From positions 124,001-188,000 of the forward strand of contig JAFEEL010000009.1 in NCBI GenBank assembly GCA_018241125.1: DNA of 64,000 nucleotides. The letters are read 5' to 3'. Both the position numbers and the translations under genes were made by a program. Positions within the stretch are counted from its first letter, which is position 1. Every line of letters starts with the position of its first letter. The notes beneath the pieces were generated by a model. The model was given only the letters and a program-made list of their open reading frames with translations, was not told where the DNA came from and made no database searches. The stretch comes from Pseudomonadota bacterium (lineage in GTDB: Bacteria; Pseudomonadota; Gammaproteobacteria; Xanthomonadales; Xanthomonadaceae). Below, piece after piece: positions 44,902 to 59,963 of this stretch.

Positions 44902-45570
44902 TCACGTCATTTCACTCGCCATCGCCTTGCGTCGGGCCATCTCCTTCTCGCTCGGCTCGCCACTTGCGAACGAGCCCGGCCGAATATCGCCCGCCGGCAC
45001 ATAGGTGCTCATCACGACCCCGTTGTTGGAAACCTGTGAGCGAACCAGTTGTAGCGCCGACGGCTTGGCAGCGTCACCGAAGAGGCGCTTGCCGCGCCCA
45101 AGCACCACCGGGAAAGTCCACACGTTGTACTCGTCGATCAGCGCGGCCGCCTGGAGTGTTTGAATCAGATTGCCGCTGCCGATCAGTTGAAGGTCAGGCC
45201 CCGCCTGAACCTTGAGTGCGGCGATCGCCGAAACCACATCGCCGTGGAGCAGGGTTGAATTATTCCAACTCAGTGATTTGCGCGTGCGCGAGGCGACGTG
45301 CTTTTCCGCGCTGTTGAGCGTCTTCGCAACCGGATCGTCCTCGGATTGATATGGCCAGAACGCTTCGAAGATTTCATAGGTTTTGCGACCGAGCACCAGG
45401 ACGCGATCCTTGCCATCGAAGCCTGCTGCGGAAATGTCCATGCTTTCGTCCGCGTAGGCGAACATCCAGCCGCCAAGGGCAAAGCCGCAAGTGGGGTCTT
45501 CCTGTGGCGCTCCGGGTGCTTGCATGACGCCGTCGAGCGACGCAAACGTCGATGCGATGAGCTTCCTCAT
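44902..45570 (-). CDS. Dihydrofolate reductase family (RibD C-terminal-like) protein
   Basis: 222-residue member of the RibD_C superfamily: MRKLIASTFASLDGVMQAPG, VLVLGRKTYEIFEAFWP, ASRTRKSLSWNNSTLL, LQLIGSGNLIQTL and VVLGRGKRLFGD. It is not the housekeeping DHFR, which is at 30613. A strong GGAGGATTT ribosome site precedes the ATG at 45570. Its codons look less GC-rich than those of neighbours, so recent transfer is possible. Reductase substrate unknown. Confidence 0.85.
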   Translation of the reverse strand: MRKLIASTFASLDGVMQAPGAPQEDPTCGFALGGWMFAYADESMDISAAGFDGKDRVLVLGRKTYEIFEAFWPYQSEDDPVAKTLNSAEKHVASRTRKSLSWNNSTLLHGDVVSAIAALKVQAGPDLQLIGSGNLIQTLQAAALIDEYNVWTFPVVLGRGKRLFGDAAKPSALQLVRSQVSNNGVVMSTYVPAGDIRPGSFASGEPSEKEMARRKAMASEMT

Positions 45571-45629
45571 GGAAATCCTCCGGTTGTGAAACGAATCTCG
45601 CCCGTGCGCGCCATCACCGCCATCGCCAA

Positions 45630-46169
45630 TCAGCGCAACACCCGCCGCGCGCCGAGGTAGTGTTCGCGCCAGTAATAGCCGTTGATCGCGTCCAACCGCA
45701 CGGTGCCGCCGACGTTGGGGGCATGCACGAAGCGGCCTTGGCCAACGTAGATGCCGACGTGCTGGACGCGGGCCCCACCGAAAAACACCAGATCGCCCGG
45801 TGCGAGGTGGGCATCGCGGATCTGCGGCACCGGCAGCGCGGCGATGTCGGCAGCGGTGCGCGGCAGGGCCAGATGATCGATGTCGCGGAACACGAAGTTG
45901 ACCAAGCCGCTGCAATCGAACCCGCTTGCCGGGGTATTGCCGCCGCGCACGTAGGGCGTGCCGACCAGACCGATGGCGCGCATCAGCACCGCGTTGGCCA
46001 TCGCCGGGTCGGTCGCGGCGACGTCGACGATGGCGATCGGTGCGATGCGATGGCCGGCCTCGCCCGGCTGCCGTGTGACGTGCCGCTGCCCGCAGCCGGC
46101 CATGAGCAACCCGCACGCTGCAACCAGCGCGCAGGCCGATGCGTTGCGCCCAAACCGACTACTGCTCAC
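45630..46169 (-). CDS. NlpC/P60 family peptidoglycan hydrolase lipoprotein
   Basis: The lipobox LMAG-C26 marks it as a lipoprotein. The papain-like NlpC/P60 triad is C86 (GFDCSGLVNFVF), H137 (VQHVGIYVG) and H149 (FVHAPNVGG). It should cut D-Glu/mDAP bonds of stem peptides in the periplasm, as Spr/MepS does. 179 residues. It is divergent from slyD. Confidence 0.92.
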   Translation of the reverse strand: MSSSRFGRNASACALVAACGLLMAGCGQRHVTRQPGEAGHRIAPIAIVDVAATDPAMANAVLMRAIGLVGTPYVRGGNTPASGFDCSGLVNFVFRDIDHLALPRTAADIAALPVPQIRDAHLAPGDLVFFGGARVQHVGIYVGQGRFVHAPNVGGTVRLDAINGYYWREHYLGARRVLR

Positions 46170-46270
46170 GATCCATCTCGCCGTCCTGTGTGTGCGTCGT
46201 TTGCTTTGCGCAATTCGCTTGAGTTGCTGGTGCCGGCTGCGCCCAACTTGCGTTTGGTCTTCCGACCCTC

Positions 46271-46329
46271 GTCATCCGCCTTCTGTCCTCCGTCCTACGT
46301 CCTCTGTCTTCTGTCATCCGTCCTCTGTC
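46271..46329. repeat. Heptanucleotide array, 8 units of GTCCTCT type
   Basis: Units are GTCATCC, GCCTTCT, GTCCTCC, GTCCTAC, GTCCTCT, GTCTTCT, GTCATCC and GTCCTCT. The complement of GTCCTCT is a rotation of the GAGGACA unit at 39614. It lies about 100 bp upstream of slyD with the pyrimidine strand sense to slyD. Confidence 0.9.
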
Positions 46330-46431
46330 TGCGATAATGCCCGCCGCGTCCGTGCGCCGCGTCGGCACCCGGCATAGCTTGCCGCGTCGCCGCCACTGCG
46401 TCACCCCCTTCAACCCATCCTGCGAGCCGCC

Positions 46432-46914
46432 ATGAAGATCGACAAGAACGCCGTCGTCCGCCTGCATTATTCCGTTACCGAGGTCGGTGGCGGGCCGATC
46501 GAGGATTCGCGGGTTGGCGAGCCGCTGTCGATCCTGGTCGGCCACAAGAACATCATCCCCGGCGTGGAAAACGCGCTGCTCGGACACGAGGCCGGCGACC
46601 GCATCGAGGTCACCGTCGGCCCGGAGGAGGGTTACGGGCACCGCCACGAGAACGCCATCCAGCGACTGCCGAAAAAGAAGTTCGGCAAGCACGCCGTGCT
46701 CAACGCCGGCGACCTGGTGATGCTCAAGACCGATCAGGGCCAGCGCCCGGTGGTCGTGCACAAGGTCGGCATGACCGTGGTGGACGTGGATCTCAATCAC
46801 CCGATGGCCGGCAAGACGCTGGCGTTCGATATCGAGGTGGTCGAAGTGCGCCCGGGCAACGATGAGGAAATCGCACACGGCCACGTGCATGGCGCGGGCG
46901 GTCACGCGCATTGA
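46432..46914 (+). CDS. slyD: FKBP-type peptidyl-prolyl isomerase SlyD
   Basis: Prolyl isomerase, chaperone and nickel-binding protein. The FKBP domain starts MKIDKNAVVRLHYSVTEVGG and includes LVGHKNIIPGVENALLGHEAGD; the inserted IF domain reads LPKKKFGKHAVLNAGDLVML. The short His-rich tail (EEIAHGHVHGAGGHAH) is the metal-binding segment. 160 residues. Confidence 0.95.
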   Translation: MKIDKNAVVRLHYSVTEVGGGPIEDSRVGEPLSILVGHKNIIPGVENALLGHEAGDRIEVTVGPEEGYGHRHENAIQRLPKKKFGKHAVLNAGDLVMLKTDQGQRPVVVHKVGMTVVDVDLNHPMAGKTLAFDIEVVEVRPGNDEEIAHGHVHGAGGHAH

Positions 46915-46972
46915 CTTCCCGACCTCCCCGGCGGGGAGGGTGCTGCCGTTTCCAGAGGTTGCAAGCGTCGCA

Positions 46973-48256
46973 ATGAATCCAACCCACGCATTGCCAATCG
47001 CCTGCGCCGCCGGCCCCTCGGCCGACGTGTTGGTCGTCGGCGGCGGGGTGATCGGTCTGGCTTGCGCGCTGGAACTGGCGCGCGCCGGGCGACAGGTGCG
47101 TGTGCTGGAAATGCACGGCCTCGGATCGGGCAGTTCGCACGGCAACTGCGGCACCATCACCCCCAGCCATTCCGAGCCGCTGGCAATGCCCGGGGTGATC
47201 GCCAAGGGCCTGCGCTGGGCGCTGCAGGCCGATGCGCCGTTGTACATCCATCCGCGCTTCGATCTGACGCTGTGGGGTTGGCTGTGGCGCTTCGCGCGGC
47301 GTTGCAACGATCGCCACGCGCGCCCCGCCACCCAGGCCAAAGCAGCGCTGTTGCAGGCTTCGCGCACGATGCTGGAGGCATTCGTCGCCGAGCACGCGTT
47401 GGATTGCGAGTTCGAGACCCGCGGCTTGTTGTACGCCTACACCGACCCGCGCCAGCGCGACGCCGATCTGCACGATCTGCGTTTGCTGCGCGAAGTCGGT
47501 GTGCACGCCGAGCCGTGGGATGCGGGGCGCATGCAGGTCGAGGAGCCGTCACTGCGCGATGACATCATCGGCGGCCTGTATTTTCCGAACGACGCCAGCC
47601 TGCGCCCGGATCGTTACGTCGCAGAACTGGCGCGGTTGGCGCGTGCGGCCGGCGTGGAACTGATCGAAGACTGCGCGGTGCTTGGTTTTTGCCGCGAGCG
47701 CGAGCGCGTCGTCGGCGTTGATACCGCGCGTGGATTGCAACGCGGGCGCGACGTGCTGCTCGCAGCCGGCGCGTGGTCGCCGTTGCTGTCCCGCCAGATC
47801 GGCTTCGAGCTGCCGATCCAGCCCGGCAAAGGCTATTCGATCACCTTCGATGCGCAGCGCAAACCACCGCGGCATCCGCTGGTGTTGCGCGAGCGCAGCG
47901 TGTGTGTGACCGCGTGGGGCAGCGGCTTTCGCCTTGGCAGCACGATGGAGTTTTCCGGCTACGACGCTAGCCTCAACCGTGTGCGCCTGGACGCGCTGGT
48001 GCGTGGCGCCGGGCAGTACTTGCGCGAACCACCGAGCGGTGCGCCCCGCGAAGAATGGTACGGCTGGCGACCGATGACTTACGACGACCTGCCGATCCTG
48101 GGGCGCGCGCCGGGCTGCGACAACCTGTGGCTGGCGACCGGCCACGGCATGCTGGGAGTGAGCATGTCGCTGGCCACCGGACGGCTGCTGGCCGATCTGA
48201 TGTGCGGGCGCGAGGCACTGCTCGACCCGGCGCCGTATTCGGCGTTGCGATTTTGA
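46973..48256 (+). CDS. D-amino acid dehydrogenase-like FAD oxidoreductase (DadA family)
   Basis: DAO-fold flavoprotein: DVLVVGGGVIGLACALELARAG, GSSHGNCGTITPSHSEPLAMPGV, LPIQPGKGYSIT and MTYDDLPILGRAPGCDNLWLATGHGMLGVSMS are DadA-type blocks. It probably passes electrons from D-amino acids (possibly cis-4-hydroxy-D-proline) to the respiratory chain. The ATG at 46973 is chosen because FAD-binding begins soon after. About 427 residues. The N-formylglutamate deformylase follows 20 bp later. Confidence 0.85.
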   Translation: MNPTHALPIACAAGPSADVLVVGGGVIGLACALELARAGRQVRVLEMHGLGSGSSHGNCGTITPSHSEPLAMPGVIAKGLRWALQADAPLYIHPRFDLTLWGWLWRFARRCNDRHARPATQAKAALLQASRTMLEAFVAEHALDCEFETRGLLYAYTDPRQRDADLHDLRLLREVGVHAEPWDAGRMQVEEPSLRDDIIGGLYFPNDASLRPDRYVAELARLARAAGVELIEDCAVLGFCRERERVVGVDTARGLQRGRDVLLAAGAWSPLLSRQIGFELPIQPGKGYSITFDAQRKPPRHPLVLRERSVCVTAWGSGFRLGSTMEFSGYDASLNRVRLDALVRGAGQYLREPPSGAPREEWYGWRPMTYDDLPILGRAPGCDNLWLATGHGMLGVSMSLATGRLLADLMCGREALLDPAPYSALRF

Positions 48257-48276
48257 TCTGCGGAGGGCCTGGCGGA

Positions 48277-49053
48277 ATGGATGTGTATCGACTGCATCGC
48301 GGCACCGCGCCGTTGTTGGTCAGCCTGCCGCACGATGGCACCGCGATCCCCGATGCGATCGCCGCGCGCATGACGCCCGCGGCACGGCGTGCGCCCGACA
48401 CCGATTGGCATGTTTCCCGCCTGTACGATTTCGCGCGGGCGATGGGCGCGAGCGTGATCGTGCCGAAGCATTCGCGCTACGTGGTCGATCTCAACCGCCC
48501 ACCGGACGATGTGTCGCTGTATCCGGGCCAGAACACCACCGGCCTGTGCCCGATCGTGCAGTTCTCCGGGGCGCCGGTATACCTGCCCGGGCAGGAGCCG
48601 ATGCCCGCCGAGGTCGCTGCCAGGGTCGAAACGTATTGGCACCCGTACCACCACGCGCTGCAAGCCGAGATCGCACGGATCCACGCCGCGCACGGGCGCG
48701 TGCTGTTGTGGGAAGGCCATTCGATCCGTGGCGAAGTGCCGTTCCTGTTTCCGGGCCGGTTGCCGGACCTCAACGTCGGCACGGCCAGCGGGGCCAGTTG
48801 CTCTGCCGCCGCGCAAGCGCGCATCGAGGCGGCGCTGGCCGCACAAAGCGCACACGATTTCGTGGTCAACGGACGTTTCAAGGGCGGTTACATCACCCGT
48901 CACTACGGCAATCCGGCGCACGGCATCGACGCGGTGCAGATGGAAATCAGCCAGCGCATCTACATGGACGAAGATACGTTCGCTTGGGACGATGCCAAGG
49001 CGTCGGCGGTGCAGGCGGCGATCCGAACCCTGATCGCAGCAGCGCTGGGTTGA
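48277..49053 (+). CDS. hutG: N-formylglutamate deformylase
   Basis: Zn-dependent amidohydrolase of the FGase family that releases formate from N-formyl-L-glutamate in histidine breakdown. SLPHDGTAIPD, DTDWHVSRLYDFA, SRYVVDLNRPPDD, WEGHSIRGEVPFLFPGRLPDLNVGT and GRFKGGYITRHYGNP hold the metal and substrate residues. 258 residues. No other hut genes are here. The ATG at 48277 has GGCGGA just upstream. Confidence 0.92.
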   Translation: MDVYRLHRGTAPLLVSLPHDGTAIPDAIAARMTPAARRAPDTDWHVSRLYDFARAMGASVIVPKHSRYVVDLNRPPDDVSLYPGQNTTGLCPIVQFSGAPVYLPGQEPMPAEVAARVETYWHPYHHALQAEIARIHAAHGRVLLWEGHSIRGEVPFLFPGRLPDLNVGTASGASCSAAAQARIEAALAAQSAHDFVVNGRFKGGYITRHYGNPAHGIDAVQMEISQRIYMDEDTFAWDDAKASAVQAAIRTLIAAALG

Positions 49054-49062
49054 ATCGCGCGA

Positions 49063-50343
49063 TCACGCGCGCGCCGGGTGTTTGGGCTCGACCTTGGGCA
49101 GCAACCACGCCAGCAACCCGATGGCGGGCAGGAACGCGCAGATGCCGTACACCGACTCGATGCCGATGTGGTCGGCGAGCACGCCCAGCAGCGCCGCGCC
49201 AAGCCCGCCCAGACCGAACGAAAATCCGTAGAAGATCCCCGATACCACGCCGGTGCGCCCGGGCAGCAGTTCCTGCGCGTACACCACGATCGCCGGGAAC
49301 GCCGAGGCGATGATCAGGCCGATGCACACCGTCAGCACGGTGGTCCACAGCAGGTTGGCGTGCGGCAGCAGCAGGGTGAACGGCAGCACGCCCAGGATCG
49401 AGGCGAAGATCACCACGCGCCGGCCGATGCGGTCGCCGATCGGGCCGCCGGCCATCGTGCCGGCCGCGACCGCGCCGAGAAACACGAACAGGTGGATCTG
49501 CGCGGCCTGCGCGCTGAGATGGAATTTTTCCATCAGGTAAAACGTGTAGTAGCTCGACAGACTGGCCAGATAGAAGAACTTGGAGAACAGCAGCCCGATC
49601 AGCGCGCCCATCGCGATTACCACCGTGCGCCGCGGCAACCGCGACTGCGCGTGCGCGGCCTTGGCAGCGCGGCGATGCGCCGGCAGGTGCTCGCGGTACC
49701 AGTAGCCGATGCGGGTGAGCAGGATGATGGCGAGGATCGCGGCGATGGCGAACCACGCCACGCTGGTCTGTCCGCGCGGCATCACGATGAAGGCCGCCAG
49801 CAGCGGCCCGCAGGACGAACCGAAATTGCCGCCGACCTGGAAGATCGACTGCGCCAGCCCGTGTTGCCCGCCCGAGGCCATGCGCGCCACCCGCGACGAC
49901 TCGGGATGGAACACCGACGAGCCCGATCCCACCAGCGCGGCGGCCAGCAGCAGCACCGGGAAGCTGGGCGCGTGCGACAGCAGCAGCAGGCCGGTGAGCG
50001 TGAAGCCAATGCCCACCGCCAGCGAGAACGGCCGCGGATGGCGGTCGGTGTAGATGCCCACCAGCGGTTGCAGCAGCGAGGCGGTGAGCTGGAAGGTGAG
50101 GGTGATCAGGCCGATCTGCGCGAAGCTCAGGTCGAAGTTGACCTTCAGCAAGGGGTAGATCGCCGGCAACAGCGACTGGATCAAGTCATTGAGCAGGTGG
50201 CAGAAGCTCAAGGTCAACAAGATCGGCATCGCCGCACGCACGGCGCTGGCGGTGGGCGAGGGTGCGGTGGCCGGCAGCGGCGCGGCCGGGGCGGGCGTGG
50301 CGGCGATGGCGTCCTGCGAAAAATCCGGAGCGTGCTCGTTCAT
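49063..50343 (-). CDS. MFS efflux transporter, fosmidomycin-resistance (Fsr) type
   Basis: A 426-residue protein with twelve hydrophobic helices. The motif A region is GIYTDRHPRPFSLAVGIGFTLTG, and GSGSSVFHPESSRVARMASGGQHGLAQSIFQVGGNFGSS is the Fsr subfamily mark. The first 40 residues are a cytoplasmic Ala/Pro tail. It converges with hutG with 9 bp between the stops. The export substrate is unknown. Confidence 0.88.
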   Translation of the reverse strand: MNEHAPDFSQDAIAATPAPAAPLPATAPSPTASAVRAAMPILLTLSFCHLLNDLIQSLLPAIYPLLKVNFDLSFAQIGLITLTFQLTASLLQPLVGIYTDRHPRPFSLAVGIGFTLTGLLLLSHAPSFPVLLLAAALVGSGSSVFHPESSRVARMASGGQHGLAQSIFQVGGNFGSSCGPLLAAFIVMPRGQTSVAWFAIAAILAIILLTRIGYWYREHLPAHRRAAKAAHAQSRLPRRTVVIAMGALIGLLFSKFFYLASLSSYYTFYLMEKFHLSAQAAQIHLFVFLGAVAAGTMAGGPIGDRIGRRVVIFASILGVLPFTLLLPHANLLWTTVLTVCIGLIIASAFPAIVVYAQELLPGRTGVVSGIFYGFSFGLGGLGAALLGVLADHIGIESVYGICAFLPAIGLLAWLLPKVEPKHPARA

Positions 50344-50394
50344 GCGCCCATTTTCGCGCCAAATCGCGGCGTGTGCTGGATGGTGGCCAAAGTG

Positions 50395-53486
<3,092 letters not shown>

Positions 53487-53515
53487 TCAACCTGAACGAC
53501 GGCATCCGACTGCGT

Positions 53516-53572
53516 TTGTTAACCATCTGTTTTTACAATAAAAAAATTGTTAAGCCTGAACAACCTGTTCAG
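53516..53572 (+). promoter_or_regulatory. A/T-rich promoter/operator island
   Basis: TTGTTA (53516-53521), a 17-bp spacer and TAAAAA (53539-53544) form a sigma70-like promoter for the gene at 53694. ACAAT/ATTGT is an inverted pair around an A-run (53535-53550). CTGAAC-N5-GTTCAG (53556-53572) is a perfect dyad just downstream, which could be a repressor site. This is the most A/T-rich stretch of the window. Evidence is motif-level only. Confidence 0.4.
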
Positions 53573-53693
53573 CTTGAGTTCTGGAAAAGGCGTGGAAAGT
53601 GCGCCATCGCTCGTGGACGGCCGGCTGGTTTGGGCCGCCCTCGAACCCCGCAGGAGCCCTGCCAACAGCGCCACCGCAAAGGAGACTTTCCGC

Positions 53694-53984
53694 ATGCGTC
53701 GTCTGATGATCGCCTTGTCGATTGCCGGTTTCATCGCCACTCCCATCGCCCTCGCGCAGGGCAAGCACCACGCCAGCAGCCACGCCAGCACGCACAAGGC
53801 CAGCACGCATCAGGCCGCTCGCGGCAATCACCATCATCTGGCGCAAACGTCCCATCAGGGCCGCCACGGCAAGGCTGAGCGCCCACAGGCATTGGCCAGC
53901 AACGGCAAATCCCGCAATCGCCATCACGTCGCTGCCGCGCCGCAAGGGCCGGACGAAGAAGAGGTCATGCAGCCCGAGCTGTAA
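53694..53984 (+). CDS. Small secreted histidine-rich protein
   Basis: This 96-residue protein starts MRRLMIALSIAGFIATPIALAQ, a signal peptide, and then is rich in His, Ser, Ala and Lys (KHHASSHASTHKASTHQ and RNRHHVAAAP), ending EEEVMQPEL. AAAGGAGA precedes the ATG at 53694, a good ribosome site. The His clusters suggest periplasmic metal binding. It is not assignable to a family I know. A terminator follows at 54005. Confidence 0.65.
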   Translation: MRRLMIALSIAGFIATPIALAQGKHHASSHASTHKASTHQAARGNHHHLAQTSHQGRHGKAERPQALASNGKSRNRHHVAAAPQGPDEEEVMQPEL

Positions 53985-55928
<1,944 letters not shown>

Positions 55929-55943
55929 ACAACAGTAATTTTT

Positions 55944-56048
55944 CCTTCCCCCGCCAGCGGGGGAAGGTGCCGAAGGCGGATGGGGGTATTGCGTTCATGG
56001 GTGCATGCCACGCCCCCATCCCGACCTTCCCCCGCCAGCGGGGGAAGG
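55944..56048. repeat. Paired palindromic repeat between pyrG and kdsA, carrying the kdsA ribosome site
   Basis: Identical 24-bp palindromes (CCTTCCCCCGCCAGCGGGGG plus AAGG) lie at 55944-55967 and 56025-56048, joined by complementary GGATGGGGG and CCCCCATCC arms, so the whole 105 bp can fold into one structure. The second copy ends in AAGG of AAGGAG, the Shine-Dalgarno for kdsA at 56059. Confidence 0.85.
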
Positions 56049-56058
56049 AGAAAGGCCG

Positions 56059-56892
56059 ATGAACCTGTGCGGCTTCCAAGTCGGCCTCGACCAACCCTTT
56101 TTCCTGATCGCTGGCCCCTGCGTGATCGAGTCGTTGCAGTTGCAACTTGATACCGCAGGCACGCTCAAGGAAATCACCGCCGCGCTCGGCATTCCATTCA
56201 TTTTCAAGTCCAGCTTCGACAAGGCCAATCGCACGTCGGGCAGCAGTTTTCGCGGCCCGGGCATCGACGAAGGGTTGAAGGTGCTGGCCGAAGTGAAGCG
56301 CCAGATCGGCGTGCCGGTGCTCACCGACGTGCACGAATACACGCCGATGGACGAAGTCGCCGCGGTCGTGGATGTCTTGCAAACCCCGGCCTTCCTGTGC
56401 CGGCAGACCGATTTCATCCGCAAGGTCGCGTCCGCCGGAAAACCCGTCAACATCAAGAAAGGCCAGTTCCTGTCGCCGTGGGAGATGAAACACGTCGCCG
56501 CCAAGGCGCTGGCAACCGGCAACGCGCAGATCATGGTCTGCGAGCGCGGCGCCAGCTTCGGCTACAACAACCTCGTGTCCGACATGCGCTCGCTCGCAGT
56601 GATGCGCGACACCGGCTGCCCGGTGGTGTTCGATGCCACGCACTCCGTGCAACTGCCCGGCGGCGCGGATGGCAAGTCCGGCGGCCAGCGGCAGTTCGTG
56701 CCGGTGCTGGCGCGCGCGGCGGTTGCGGTGGGCGTGGCCGGCGTGTTCATGGAAACCCATCCAGACCCTGACAGGGCGCTCAGCGACGGGCCCAATGCGT
56801 GGCCGCTGGGGAAGATGAAGGCGCTGCTGGAGGCGTTGAGGACGCTCGACGAGGTCACCAAGCGCGTTGATTTTCTCGAAATGCAAAGCTGA
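56059..56892 (+). CDS. kdsA: 2-dehydro-3-deoxyphosphooctonate aldolase (KDO-8-P synthase)
   Basis: Condenses PEP with arabinose 5-phosphate for LPS core synthesis. [60 protein letters not shown] and [14 protein letters not shown] are the family blocks. 277 residues. The ATG at 56059 ([13 protein letters not shown]) follows AAGGAG. Upstream in-frame sequence is the palindromic repeat. Confidence 0.96.
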   Translation: MNLCGFQVGLDQPFFLIAGPCVIESLQLQLDTAGTLKEITAALGIPFIFKSSFDKANRTSGSSFRGPGIDEGLKVLAEVKRQIGVPVLTDVHEYTPMDEVAAVVDVLQTPAFLCRQTDFIRKVASAGKPVNIKKGQFLSPWEMKHVAAKALATGNAQIMVCERGASFGYNNLVSDMRSLAVMRDTGCPVVFDATHSVQLPGGADGKSGGQRQFVPVLARAAVAVGVAGVFMETHPDPDRALSDGPNAWPLGKMKALLEALRTLDEVTKRVDFLEMQS

Positions 56893-58314
<1,422 letters not shown>

Positions 58315-58329
58315 AGGCCAGCACCTTCC

Positions 58330-58764
58330 ATGTATCGTCTGCTCGCCCTCATCCTGCTGGTGCTGATCGTGTTGCTGCAATACAAGTTGTGGCAGGGCGA
58401 GGGCAGTTGGACTTCCGAACAGGCGCTGCAACGGCAAGTGGAAGAGCAGCAGGTGGAAAACGCGAAACTCAAGCTGCGCAACGGTGCGCTCGCCGCCGAG
58501 GTCGAGGATCTCAAGCACGGCGAAGCGGCGGTGGAAGAACGCGCGCGCACCGAACTGGGCATGGTCAAACCGGGCGAGACGTTCTACCGCGTGGTCGAGC
58601 CCTCCTCGCCGGGCGCCGACACCCCCGCCGAGGATGTGCCGGAAGACGCCGGATCGACGAACGCATCTTCCGCGGCGAGCGCCGTCGTACCGGGCAAGCA
58701 CCACGCGCACGCATCGGGAAAACGCGACACCGGCGCCGCATCGAAGCAGGCTTCGCCACGATGA
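58330..58764 (+). CDS. ftsB: Cell division protein FtsB with long C-terminal tail
   Basis: Bitopic divisome protein. One N-terminal membrane helix (LLALILLVLIVLLQYKLWQG) is followed by a coiled coil (ALQRQVEEQQVENAKLKLRNGALAAEVEDLKHG) and the FtsB end (ARTELGMVKPGETFYRVV). The tail beyond residue about 95 is an Ala/Ser/His/Pro extension not found in E. coli FtsB (103 residues). eno-ftsB-ispD is the usual order; the ispD ATG overlaps its stop. Confidence 0.93.
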   Translation: MYRLLALILLVLIVLLQYKLWQGEGSWTSEQALQRQVEEQQVENAKLKLRNGALAAEVEDLKHGEAAVEERARTELGMVKPGETFYRVVEPSSPGADTPAEDVPEDAGSTNASSAASAVVPGKHHAHASGKRDTGAASKQASPR

Positions 58765-59462
58765 CGTGGGCCATCGTGCCGGCCGCTGGATCCGGTGCAC
58801 GTTTCGGCGGTGATATTCCGAAGCAGTATTGCCTGCTGGATGGCAAGCCGCTGCTCGCGCAAACCCTGTTCCGCCTGCTCGCGCCCCCGCGAATCGACGG
58901 CGTGATGCTGGCGCTGGCTGCGGACGATGCACACTGGCGCACGCTGCATCATGATTTCGGCAAGCCGGTGCTGACCTGCGTCGGTGGCGTGGATCGGGCT
59001 GCCTCGGTGCTGGCTGCATTGCGTGCGCTGCCGGCGGCTGTGGGTGATGCCGACGTGGTGCTGGTGCACGACGCCGCGCGCCCCTGCGTGCGCGTGACCG
59101 ATCTGGATCGCCTGCTCACCACCGCCAACGCCGAACGCGACGGTGCGCTGCTCGCCGCGCCGGTGGGCGACACCCTCAAGCGCGCCGATGCCCGTGGGTG
59201 CGTGGATGCAACGGTTGCCCGTAATGGATTGTGGCGCGCACTCACGCCGCAGGCGTTCCGTCGCGGGCTGTTGACCGATGCGCTCGAGCGCGCCGATGCT
59301 GATGGCATCACCGTGACCGACGAGGCGATGGCCATCGAGCGCATGGGTCTGCATCCGCGCCTGGTCGATGGCCGGCAGGACAACATCAAGGTGACGGTGG
59401 CCGAGGATCTGGCGCTGGCCGAACACATTCTCGCCATCCAGCGCCACGAAGGTGAGCCATGA
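58761..59462 (+). CDS. ispD: 2-C-methyl-D-erythritol 4-phosphate cytidylyltransferase
   Basis: Makes CDP-ME in the MEP isoprenoid pathway. [27 protein letters not shown] is the nucleotide loop; [30 protein letters not shown] and [10 protein letters not shown] are conserved. 233 residues. It overlaps ftsB (ATGA) and ispF (ATGA), so all three are translationally coupled. Confidence 0.96.
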   Translation: MTWAIVPAAGSGARFGGDIPKQYCLLDGKPLLAQTLFRLLAPPRIDGVMLALAADDAHWRTLHHDFGKPVLTCVGGVDRAASVLAALRALPAAVGDADVVLVHDAARPCVRVTDLDRLLTTANAERDGALLAAPVGDTLKRADARGCVDATVARNGLWRALTPQAFRRGLLTDALERADADGITVTDEAMAIERMGLHPRLVDGRQDNIKVTVAEDLALAEHILAIQRHEGEP

Positions 59463-59947
59463 AACCCGCCATTCGCATCGGTCAGGGCTTCGACGCGCAT
59501 GCGTTCGCCGACGGCGACCATTTGATGTTGTGCGGCGTACGCGTGCCGCACCCGCGCGGGGTGGCCGCGCATTCCGATGGCGATGTCGCCATCCACGCGC
59601 TGTGCGACGCGATCCTCGGCGCGTTGGCGCTGGGCGACATCGGCCAGCATTTCCCGCCCTCCGATCCGCAATGGCGCGGCGCCGACAGCCGCGTGTTCCT
59701 GCGTCATTGCGTCGAACTGGCTCGCGTGCGGGGCTGGTATGTCGGTAACGCCGACATCACCGTGATCTGCGAGCGCCCGAAGATCGGCCCGCATGCGCAG
59801 GCCATGCGCGCAATGCTCGCGCAGGATCTGGCGGTGGCGGCGGATGCGGTGTCGGTCAAGGCCACCACCACCGAGCGCATGGGCTTTTGCGGGCGCGCCG
59901 AAGGCATCGCCGCGATGGCGGTGGTGCTGCTGCATGCCGACGCCTGA
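59459..59947 (+). CDS. ispF: 2-C-methyl-D-erythritol 2,4-cyclodiphosphate synthase
   Basis: Acts two steps after IspD in the same pathway. [11 protein letters not shown] has the metal-binding D-x-[26 protein letters not shown] and [26 protein letters not shown] complete the family pattern. 162 residues. The start is coupled to the ispD stop. Confidence 0.96.
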   Translation: MKPAIRIGQGFDAHAFADGDHLMLCGVRVPHPRGVAAHSDGDVAIHALCDAILGALALGDIGQHFPPSDPQWRGADSRVFLRHCVELARVRGWYVGNADITVICERPKIGPHAQAMRAMLAQDLAVAADAVSVKATTTERMGFCGRAEGIAAMAVVLLHADA

Positions 59948-59963
59948 AAACTCGGGAGTGGAC

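Noticed and set aside
46919-46940. Terminator after slyD
   Set aside because: CCTCCCCGGCGGGGAGG can fold, but the two arms nearly touch and no T-run follows.
53556-53572. LexA box
   Set aside because: CTGAAC-N5-GTTCAG lacks the CTGT-N8-ACAG spacing of gammaproteobacterial LexA sites; kept only as an unassigned dyad.
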